A DNA stretch of 19,413 nt. Origin: Phaeodactylibacter sp964397205. GTDB taxonomy: Bacteria > Bacteroidota > Bacteroidia > Chitinophagales > Saprospiraceae. The stretch is taken from positions 1 to 19,413 of the forward strand of contig CAYNIT010000059.1 in the NCBI GenBank assembly GCA_964397205.1. The letters run 5' to 3'. Under the pieces are notes generated by a model, which was not told the origin of the DNA, made no database searches, and worked only from the letters and a program-made list of their open reading frames with translations. The translations under genes were made by a program, and so were the position numbers. Shown one piece after another: positions 1 through 6,583 of this stretch. Every line of letters begins with the position of its first letter. Within the stretch, counting starts at the first letter, position 1.

Positions 1-202
1 CCGGGGCCAGAGGGATCGGGCCCTGCACGCGAAAGGGAGGGTCAGTTCCTTCCTGGACCCCCGCCTGTACAGCTGCCCGGTATACTTCGCGCACCAACGG
101 CTCAGCCAGGGTGGTGCTTCGCAGGTAGAGCCGGTCTCCCGTTTTGATGCCCAGGCAGTACTCTGTAAGCAACCGGGCGTATTTTTTAAGAAAGTTTTCC
201 AT
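1..202 (-). CDS. M29-family aminopeptidase, N-terminal part (cut by window edge)
   Basis: The reading frame opens with ATG at 202-200 and runs off the left edge without a stop, giving about 67 residues. The start reads MENFLKKYARLLTEYCLGIK, followed by TGDRLYLRSTTLAEPLVREV. This resembles the N-terminus of M29 (AmpS/AmpT/PepS-type) metallo-aminopeptidases: a first helix, then a KxGDRLYL strand, then a helix ending in LVREVYRAA. The later FRVQGPI fits the FREQGRI-type stretch of Bacteroidota members, so the frame looks intact. The metal-binding residues lie beyond the edge. These are cytoplasmic peptidases of broad specificity. The gene starts 80 bases after hflX on the same strand and may be read through from it; I see no clear promoter in the gap. 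Identification rests on the N-terminal pattern only. Confidence 0.7.
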   Translation of the reverse strand, partial: MENFLKKYARLLTEYCLGIKTGDRLYLRSTTLAEPLVREVYRAAVQAGVQEGTDPPFRVQGPIPLAP

Positions 203-282
203 TTCGCTTGTTTTAGCGATAGCTTTTCGTTCGGTATATACTGCAAAACGGCAGCTGAAGTTGCAGGCTGCGGCTAAAAATA

Positions 283-1500
283 CTACCAGCGCTCGGCCTG
301 GTAGGGATAGCGCAGCATGTATTCTTCGTATACCATTTTCTTTAGCTTCTGCCGCAATTTGTTGATGTTTTCCTTGGTAACGGCAGAGACAAAGATCAAA
401 TCTTGCTCAAAGGTGTTGCGCAGGTTTTGCTTCAGGTTGCATTCAATTTCTTCTTTGACCTCCTCCTCCAGGTAATCGTCGTAGTTGCGTTTGCGGTACA
501 GATCAATTTTATTGAATACCAGCAAAGTCGGTTTATCCAGTGCGCCGAGTTCCTTCAGCGTCTGATTGACCGTGCGGATGTGGTCTTCATGTTGGGGGTG
601 GGCAATGTCTACCACATGGATGAGTAGGTCGCTTTCCCGCACTTCGTCCAGCGTAGATTTGAAGCTTTCTACCAGGTGGTGCGGGAGCTTTCTTATGAAC
701 CCGACGGTATCGGAGAGCAGGAAGGGCATCCGGTCAAATACGACCTTGCGCACTGTAGTATCGAGGGTGGCGAAGAGTTTATTTTCTGCGAAGACATCGC
801 TCTTGCTCAGCCGGTTCATGATGGTGGATTTGCCGACGTTGGTGTATCCCACGAGCGCTACCCGGATCATTTCGCCCCTTTGTTTGCGCTGGGTGCGGTT
901 TTGCTGATCTATTTTATCCAGTTTTTTCTTGAGCAGCGAGATTTTATCGCGCACGATACGGCGGTCGGTCTCGATCTCCTTCTCCCCCGGCCCCCGCATG
1001 CCGATGCCACCGCGCTGGCGCTCGAGGTGGGTCCAAAGGCCCCGCAGCCTGGGCAGGAGGTACTGCATCTGCGCCAGCTCTACCTGGGTTTTGGCCTGGG
1101 CAGTCTGGGCGCGGCTGGCGAAAATATCCAGGATCAAGGTACTACGGTCTATGATTTTGACCTTGAGGAACTCCTCTAGTACGCTCACCTGTTTGCCGGT
1201 CAGGTCATCATCGAAGATGACCATGCTCACTCTTTCATGCCGTTCGATATAGTCTTTGATCTCCTCCAATTTGCCTTTACCGACAAAGGTTCGGGGGTCG
1301 GGATGGGGCAGCTTTTGGATGAATCGCTTTTTCGCTTTAGCACCGGCGGTGCGAGCGAGGAACTCCAGCTCATCCAAGTACTCCTCTACTTCTTCCTGGG
1401 TTTGCAGCTGGTGAACGAGCCCGATGAGCACGGCGTGCTCTTTGCCTTTTTGCTGGGCACCGATGCGCTCGCGTTTTCCTATTGTCCATTCATTCGCCAT
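283..1500 (-). CDS. hflX: GTPase HflX
   Basis: This is a ribosome-associated GTPase of 405 residues, known in other bacteria to split or rescue ribosomes (including 70S complexes stalled under stress). The N-terminal HflX domain (about residues 20-200) ends in the family signature GGIGMRGPGEKEIETDRR at 164-181. The G domain has the P-loop GYTNVGKST (218-226), the switch I motif TLDTT (245-249), DTVGF (264-268), NKID (330-333) and SAVTKEN (372-378), so all five G motifs are intact. A coiled-coil linker, rich in lysine, lies around 183-210. Length is normal for the family. The ATG at 1500-1498 follows a 69-base gap after the EnvC-like gene on the same strand; I see no TAnnTTTG promoter in the gap, so transcription from the envelope operon is possible. 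Confidence 0.95.
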   Translation of the reverse strand: MANEWTIGKRERIGAQQKGKEHAVLIGLVHQLQTQEEVEEYLDELEFLARTAGAKAKKRFIQKLPHPDPRTFVGKGKLEEIKDYIERHERVSMVIFDDDLTGKQVSVLEEFLKVKIIDRSTLILDIFASRAQTAQAKTQVELAQMQYLLPRLRGLWTHLERQRGGIGMRGPGEKEIETDRRIVRDKISLLKKKLDKIDQQNRTQRKQRGEMIRVALVGYTNVGKSTIMNRLSKSDVFAENKLFATLDTTVRKVVFDRMPFLLSDTVGFIRKLPHHLVESFKSTLDEVRESDLLIHVVDIAHPQHEDHIRTVNQTLKELGALDKPTLLVFNKIDLYRKRNYDDYLEEEVKEEIECNLKQNLRNTFEQDLIFVSAVTKENINKLRQKLKKMVYEEYMLRYPYQAERW

Positions 1501-1569
1501 ATAGTGGTTGGGAAGTATGCTTTTTGTTTTATTGAATACATTAACAAGGCAGGGGTATGCTTCGTTCCT

Positions 1570-2838
1570 TTATCTTTTTGCAATCCATTGGGAAGGATTG
1601 AGCTTTCGGGTTCCTTTCCAGATTTCAAAATGGAGGGTATTGCCATTATTGCCCAGCTTGCCGATGGCTTCTTTGGGTTTGACTTTATCTCCTTTTTCGA
1701 CGTACACTTCTTCGATACGATAGTACAATGTAAAAAAGTCGCCGTGATTTACCAAAATAACGTTTTGGTAAACCGGTACGAAGGTAAGGTGGGTGACCTC
1801 GCCTTCAAAAACTGGATAAACGCTGGCTTGTTTGTCCGTAGTGATTTCAATGCCGTTGTTGGGCAGTTTCAGCCCGGTATCCTCCAGCTGTATGACTTTT
1901 CCGAAGGGTTTGCTGATCTGCCCCGAGCGCACAGGCCAGGGCAAGCGCCCTTTATTTTCGCTGAAATTAGCCGAAAGGCGGCGCTCAGCTGCCACCCGCT
2001 CCCGGGCGCTGCTGGCAGCCGAGGAAGTTGCTCCGGCAGCTGCGTTGCTGCTGCGGGCTTCGCGGCGCTTGCGGGACATCTCCGCCACGATGACATCCTC
2101 GATGGCCTGGTTGAGTTTTTCATGGGCTTCCTGCTGACGGTTGAGCTCCGCCATTAGCCGGCTTTCGCTGGTTTTGAGCTGCTGCAGTATTTTGTCCTTG
2201 TCTTTTAGCTCCCGGCTCAGTTTGCTTGCCTGCTGCTCCTGGGAGGACAGCAGCGACTTTTTCTGTTCCCGGCGGGTGGCCAATTGCCGAGACTTGCGCG
2301 CCAGCATTTCCTGGGTTTCGATGATGTTGCGCGCCTGCTTTTTGCGAAAGCGGTCGTACTGCCGTATGTACTGCCATCGCTGAAAAGCTTCGTTGAAGCT
2401 GTCCGCAGAGAACAGGAACAACAGCATGCTATTGCTGAGTTTGTGGCGGTAGGCGATACGAATGGTATGAGCATATTCCTTTTTGAGCCGCTTGATGTCT
2501 ACCTCGAGGGCGCGCAGCACTTCTTCCGAGCGGGCGATGCTTTCATTCGCGTACTCAATTTCCTGCCGCAGGGTTTTGATCAGTGCCTGCCGCTTGTTGA
2601 TTTGGGATTTCAGCCTGAGGTAGCGCTCCAGGGTAGCCTCTCGGTTGCGTTGGGTCTGCGCGATTTCTGATTCCGTGGCTTCTATTTCTTCCAGCAACTG
2701 CTGCCGGCGGGTTTCCAGCTCCTTGCGGCTTTGCCCGTGCGCCCAAACAGCCAGGCAAAGCAGCAGCAAGATCAGTGGCAGGCTGCGCCAAAAGCCACGG
2801 CTATCACTTCGCTCGCGTGTATCGGGAAGGAATGTCAA
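1570..2838 (-). CDS. EnvC-like murein hydrolase activator (degenerate M23/LytM domain)
   Basis: This is a secreted coiled-coil protein ending in a LytM (M23) domain, the architecture of EnvC, which activates cell-wall amidases in the periplasm. A hydrophobic signal segment (SLPLILLLLCLAVWAHGQ) is followed by about 220 residues of charged, glutamine-rich coiled coil, then an alanine/serine linker, then the LytM domain over the last 125 residues. The zinc-site positions are lost: the usual HGxD reads NGIE, the YAH position reads YYR, and HLH reads TLH (in LHFEIWKG). EnvC itself lacks the catalytic residues, so an activator is more likely than an enzyme. No ATG starts the frame. I chose TTG at 2838-2836, which overlaps the DUF4292 gene by 35 bases; TTG at 2862 or 2868 would lengthen the overlap. 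The start is therefore uncertain, while the family call is firm. Confidence 0.87.
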   Translation of the reverse strand: MTFLPDTRERSDSRGFWRSLPLILLLLCLAVWAHGQSRKELETRRQQLLEEIEATESEIAQTQRNREATLERYLRLKSQINKRQALIKTLRQEIEYANESIARSEEVLRALEVDIKRLKKEYAHTIRIAYRHKLSNSMLLFLFSADSFNEAFQRWQYIRQYDRFRKKQARNIIETQEMLARKSRQLATRREQKKSLLSSQEQQASKLSRELKDKDKILQQLKTSESRLMAELNRQQEAHEKLNQAIEDVIVAEMSRKRREARSSNAAAGATSSAASSARERVAAERRLSANFSENKGRLPWPVRSGQISKPFGKVIQLEDTGLKLPNNGIEITTDKQASVYPVFEGEVTHLTFVPVYQNVILVNHGDFFTLYYRIEEVYVEKGDKVKPKEAIGKLGNNGNTLHFEIWKGTRKLNPSQWIAKR

Positions 2839-3589
2839 ATCGTATTTGCTTTGGGGTATCAAATTCAACTTTTGTAAACTTTAGCTCTACTTCCGCTGCG
2901 CCGGAGTACTCACTCTCCAAGACTAAGTTGCGAAGATAGGAAAAATACTTATTTCCCTTTATCTTATCGTACTCGCTGAGCGTGGCGCTGGCTTCCTGTT
3001 CGGAGGCTTTGTCTTTAAAGGCGAGTTTGTGCAAACGGTAGTCTTTCGCCCCCACCAGATACTCCGCCGTCGTGCTGTCGCGTTCGCCGACCAGCCGGTA
3101 AGCCGCCCCCATTGGCTGAACGCTCAGCCCATCAGTCCCCAGGAATACCGGGTTGCCCAAGATAAAGTCCTGTAGCTCGGACAAGCCCGCGGGCAGCCCG
3201 TAGGAATTGGAAAGGTAATCCAGGCTTTCTATGGTATACTCATTATTGATGCGATCGAGAACATAGATAGAGTCGGGCGTAACCTTGACCCGCACCACTT
3301 CGAAGCCAAGCTTCTTGACGCTCATCCACAACAGCTTGTCCTTTTGCATAATCATGGTGGCGGAGGCTGACATCGACATGTAGTCGTCTGAATACCCGAT
3401 ACGGGTTTTGGCTTCAAACCAATCTGGGCTGAGTTGTTGGCGTGCCAGCTGTTGGAGGAGCCGTTCGCTCGTCATGTCCTTGCTCGCCGTTTTGCTGACC
3501 CGCTCGGTCGTGCCGCAACTGCTGAGAAGCCCGATGAGTAGAGAGAGAACCAATGCTTGCAGGAAAAAGCGGATGCTCATGGAAGTCAT
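2804..3589 (-). CDS. DUF4292 lipoprotein
   Basis: This 261-residue protein starts with MTSMSIRFFLQALVLSLL and has a lipobox LSSC with the acylated cysteine at residue 25, so it should be an outer-membrane or periplasm-facing lipoprotein. The rest is a beta-rich domain (for example KLLWMSVKKLGFEVVRVKVT and the DSIYVLDR stretch) that matches the Bacteroidota family DUF4292, whose fold is thought to resemble LolA/LolB lipoprotein carriers; this is family knowledge, not shown here. I chose ATG at 3589-3587, 7 bases after the TPR gene stop; a second ATG at 3580 is also possible. A longer frame reaches 3931, but it lies entirely inside the TPR gene and its sequence looks out of frame. The TPR, DUF4292 and EnvC-like order recurs in Bacteroidota and suggests a shared envelope role. 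Confidence 0.87.
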   Translation of the reverse strand: MTSMSIRFFLQALVLSLLIGLLSSCGTTERVSKTASKDMTSERLLQQLARQQLSPDWFEAKTRIGYSDDYMSMSASATMIMQKDKLLWMSVKKLGFEVVRVKVTPDSIYVLDRINNEYTIESLDYLSNSYGLPAGLSELQDFILGNPVFLGTDGLSVQPMGAAYRLVGERDSTTAEYLVGAKDYRLHKLAFKDKASEQEASATLSEYDKIKGNKYFSYLRNLVLESEYSGAAEVELKFTKVEFDTPKQIRFDIPSRYTRAK

Positions 3590-3596
3590 TTCTTTG

Positions 3597-5306
3597 TTAG
3601 TTGAGTTTGCCTTCAGTAATCTTTTGATCGAGTTCATTTGAGCTTCTGCCCAGCTGCTGGGCTTTTTTCCATCGCTTAACGGCCTGTTCTTTTTGCCCCA
3701 GTTTGTAGAGCAGGTCGCCGCTCTCTTCCAGTATGCGAGGGCTGAGCTGGCCGCCGTTCTTAAGTGCCCGCTCCATCCAAGGCTGTGCTTCTTCGTACTG
3801 CTCCATTTTGTAGAGCACTCGAGCCAGATTGGCCTGGTACTCTGGTTGTTTGGGCAGCAGTTCATTAGCACGCAGCGCCATGCTTTGCGCGTCCTTAAGG
3901 CGTTCGCCGCGTTGCGCCAGCGCATAGGCATAGCGGCTTAGCGCGGGGGGAGCAGAACTGTCCTTTTGCAGCGCTTGCTCAAATGCTTTATTAGAACGCT
4001 CTGCCTGTCCCATTTTATTGTATATGGCCCCCTGTAGCGAGCGTACCAAAACTTCTATGTAAGCATTGCCGCCCGCCATGAAGTAGGCCTGCTCCAGGGT
4101 GCCGAGGGCATCCTCCAGCTCCCCCAAGGCCTGTTGGGCGTAAGCGTGCTGATAGTACACCATAGTCTGATTGGGGTAGTAATCCATGGCGCGCTCTGCA
4201 AAATCCCGCAAGGCTTCGTATTGGTAGGTTTCCTGATAAGCCCGCATGGCTTGCTCCCAAACGGAGAACTTGGTATCGTCTAGCTCTATCGTTTTCAGAT
4301 ACTGCTCTATGGCTTGCTGCTTACGGCCGGAGTGGTACAGCAAATCCCCGGCGGCGGAGTGAGCCTTGGCTTCCGCCGGGTGCACCCGCTGCAGTATGCT
4401 TGTGAGCTGCAGAGCAGCATCCGCCAACTGCTTGTCGCCATTCTCTGCTACTTTCCGGATGAAGGGGATCAGTTTTTTCATTTTGGGGTCAATGCTGGCA
4501 TCTTCCTGCAGAAACGCAGATTGCAAAGACTTCAGATAGCGGATTTCGTCGGTTTCCTGTACGGATTGCCCTGCCAAAGCCAGCTCTGCCTTGGCGTTGT
4601 CGGGGTCTAGGCGGAGGATTGCTTTGTACACCTTTTCCGCTTCCTCCTTTTGCCCGACTTGGGTATAAAACTCTGCCAATAAATGCCGGTAGCTCATGTC
4701 CTTCGGGAAGGCTTCGATCAGGCGCTTCAGCTCTGCAGCTGCCTTTTTATTATTGCCCATGCCCAGATAAAGTGCGTGCTTCCGCCGAATGACCTCCTCG
4801 GAAATGCCCAATCGCTCTTCCAGCTGATCGTATACCTTTAGGGCATCCTTGACTTCGTTAGCTCGGACCAAGAAGTAGGCGTGACGAAAGTAGTGCTCCT
4901 CCACTTCGGGCTGCAGCTCTACAATGGCTTCGTAAAGCTCGGCGGCTTTTTCGTCCTCGCCATTAGATTTGTAGAGAGAAGCCAGAAATTTGTGGTACCA
5001 AATATTGTCCTGTTCCCACTCAACGGCGTTTTCCGCGTAGCGGATGGCTTTGGGGGTATCGCCCTCTGCTTCGTACGCCCGTGCCAGTTCAAATGCGGCT
5101 GCGGCATTCTCTCGGTCCTCTTTCAGAATGCCTTTGAGCATGTCAATGGCGTTTTCGTAATTGCCCAGCAGTTTTTCCCGATTGGCATCTATGAATTGCT
5201 CTTCGATCTTTACCGCTTTCTCATCTACGCGGCCCACCTGTGCCTGAAGGAAGCAAGGGCTAGCCCAAAGCAACAACAGCAGCAGGGCACTATTTAGTCT
5301 CGTCAT
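3597..5306 (-). CDS. Secreted tetratricopeptide repeat protein
   Basis: This 569-residue protein has an N-terminal signal peptide (LLLLLLWASPCFLQAQ) and then a nearly continuous array of TPR helices. Recognisable units include GNYENAIDMLKGILKEDREN, EGDTPKAIRYAENAVEWEQD, NGEDEKAAELYEAIVELQPE, KEEAEKVYKAILRLDPDNAK, KQQAIEQYLKTIELDDTK and a final KLGQKEQAVKRWKKAQQLG. TPR arrays hold partner proteins; here it would act in the periplasm. Stop TAA lies 7 bases before the DUF4292 start, and the ATG at 5306-5304 lies 7 bases after the nucleotidyltransferase stop, so all three are co-transcribed. In other Bacteroidota the same neighbours recur. No enzymatic motif is visible, and the partner is unknown. 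Confidence 0.9.
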   Translation of the reverse strand: MTRLNSALLLLLLWASPCFLQAQVGRVDEKAVKIEEQFIDANREKLLGNYENAIDMLKGILKEDRENAAAAFELARAYEAEGDTPKAIRYAENAVEWEQDNIWYHKFLASLYKSNGEDEKAAELYEAIVELQPEVEEHYFRHAYFLVRANEVKDALKVYDQLEERLGISEEVIRRKHALYLGMGNNKKAAAELKRLIEAFPKDMSYRHLLAEFYTQVGQKEEAEKVYKAILRLDPDNAKAELALAGQSVQETDEIRYLKSLQSAFLQEDASIDPKMKKLIPFIRKVAENGDKQLADAALQLTSILQRVHPAEAKAHSAAGDLLYHSGRKQQAIEQYLKTIELDDTKFSVWEQAMRAYQETYQYEALRDFAERAMDYYPNQTMVYYQHAYAQQALGELEDALGTLEQAYFMAGGNAYIEVLVRSLQGAIYNKMGQAERSNKAFEQALQKDSSAPPALSRYAYALAQRGERLKDAQSMALRANELLPKQPEYQANLARVLYKMEQYEEAQPWMERALKNGGQLSPRILEESGDLLYKLGQKEQAVKRWKKAQQLGRSSNELDQKITEGKLN

Positions 5307-5313
5307 ATTACGC

Positions 5314-6318
5314 TTACTTGTACTCGGAGAAGTCTCCGATGCTTACCTCCGCCGGCTCGCCTTCGTAGAAGGCTTCGTTGCCGATCATAGAATCTTTCAA
5401 ATTGGCCTGGCGGACAGTAGTGTTGTTTTGAATGACCGTATTACTGATAACGGATGCCTCTACGGCCGAATTGTCCCCTAGAGATACATGTGGGCCGACA
5501 ATACTGTTGCGAATCAGGGCATTTTCTCCGATGTAGCAGGGCGGTACCACTACGGCATTTTCTATTTTCGCGCTATCCGCCACCAGCTTCTCTTTGGCCT
5601 GTTTGAGCTCCAACATGCGCTGATTGGTCGCTACTACATTATCCTTGTTGCCGCAGTCCAGCCACTCTTCGATCTGCGAGGGGCGGAACTTAACGCCTTT
5701 ATCCTTGAGCATTTCCAGAGCCGTGGTGAGCTGGTATTCGCCCTTGTCGCGCAGGTCTTTGTCTACAATCTCCTGCAGGGTATCGCGCAGTTGGCTGCCG
5801 TCGTTGAAGTAATACAGCCCAACGATGGCTTTGTCCGAGACAAAAGTGGGCGACTTCTCCACAAATTCCGTGATGACGTTTTGATCATCCGCCTTGACCA
5901 CGCCGAAGGAGGAGGGGTCGTCTACTTTTTGCACCCAAATGATGCCGTCCTCCTGAGGGTCGAAGGAAAAGTTGGCTTTGAAAAGCGTATCGGCAAAAGC
6001 CACGATGCAATTGCCGTTCAAACTGGGTTTGGCACAGAGTACAGCATGGCCCGGCCCCAAGGGCTCTTCCTGATGGTAAATAGCGCCCTGTGCTCCGATG
6101 CCCTCCGCGATGCGCTGAAGCTGCTGCTCTGCTTGCGCACCGAAATCCCCGATAACGAAGGCGACTTCTTCTACTGTTTCATCCAATGCTTCGGCGAGGT
6201 CTTCTACGATGCGCTGAACGATGGGCTTGCCCGCCACAGGCACGAGCGGTTTGGGAACAGTAAGGGTATGGGGGCGCAGGCGAGAGCCGCGGCCTGCCAT
6301 GGGAATGATGATTTTCAT
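5314..6318 (-). CDS. Sugar-phosphate nucleotidyltransferase with left-handed beta-helix tail
   Basis: This 334-residue enzyme starts with MKIIIPMAGRGSRLRPHTLT, the NTP-binding GxGxRLRP loop of the RmlA/GlmU/GalU superfamily, followed by PKPLVPVAGKP, where the lysine contacts the substrate. EEPLGPGHAV, FADTLF and EEWLDCGNKDN are further conserved core segments. From about residue 255 hexapeptide-like repeats (for example IGENALIRNSIVGPHVSLGD) form a short left-handed beta-helix. The family joins a sugar 1-phosphate to an NTP in the cytoplasm to make an activated sugar; the substrate cannot be read from the sequence. It is the first gene of the envelope run, which fits a role in cell-wall or surface glycan supply. 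I chose the ATG at 6318-6316, preceded by an A-rich stretch and no Shine-Dalgarno sequence. Confidence 0.9.
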   Translation of the reverse strand: MKIIIPMAGRGSRLRPHTLTVPKPLVPVAGKPIVQRIVEDLAEALDETVEEVAFVIGDFGAQAEQQLQRIAEGIGAQGAIYHQEEPLGPGHAVLCAKPSLNGNCIVAFADTLFKANFSFDPQEDGIIWVQKVDDPSSFGVVKADDQNVITEFVEKSPTFVSDKAIVGLYYFNDGSQLRDTLQEIVDKDLRDKGEYQLTTALEMLKDKGVKFRPSQIEEWLDCGNKDNVVATNQRMLELKQAKEKLVADSAKIENAVVVPPCYIGENALIRNSIVGPHVSLGDNSAVEASVISNTVIQNNTTVRQANLKDSMIGNEAFYEGEPAEVSIGDFSEYK

Positions 6319-6420
6319 GCCAATTTTTTTGGTTTAGCTATTAGTATAAGGCTTTTTGCGTTAAGGGAGTTTAGGCGGAAGGAAGAGTTTTTCCCTTCTA
6401 CCCCCTGAGCTGGATTCGCC

Positions 6421-6494
6421 TTCCTCTTCGGCAGGCCGTTGGTATGGCCTGTGGTGAGCCAAGAGGACAGCTCCCGGCTCGGCCTGCCGAGGAA
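6421..6494. repeat. Long interrupted inverted repeat in the 265-base spacer
   Basis: The gap 6319-6583 holds no credible gene. Within it, 6421-6426 (TTCCTC) pairs with 6489-6494, and after a 3-base bulge 6430-6437 (GGCAGGCC) pairs with 6481-6488; 6456-6460 (GAGCC) also pairs with 6476-6480. On the minus strand the dyad lies about 90 bases after the receptor stop, so it could end that transcript, but no U-rich run follows. Treat it as a structured element of unknown role. Confidence 0.55.
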
Positions 6495-6583
6495 AAAATG
6501 GGCGGCCTCTGCCGGATGGAAAACAGGCAGCGGCCGCACATTCAATGCGGTTTTCGCCGGCAAAGACAACAAATATCCAGCGG

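Noticed and set aside
1..202. A frameshift in the M29 fragment
   Set aside because: The stretch FRVQGPIPLAP after EGTDPP can be aligned with the FREQGRI-type segment of Bacteroidota members without a shift, so no frameshift is needed.
1237..2157. A 306-codon plus-strand frame
   Set aside because: It is antisense to hflX and the EnvC-like gene, which are both clearly real; the product has no recognisable motif.
3590..3931. N-terminal extension of the DUF4292 frame to 3931
   Set aside because: It lies wholly inside the TPR gene in another frame, is rich in Trp, Cys and Arg of odd composition, and a good lipoprotein start exists at 3589.
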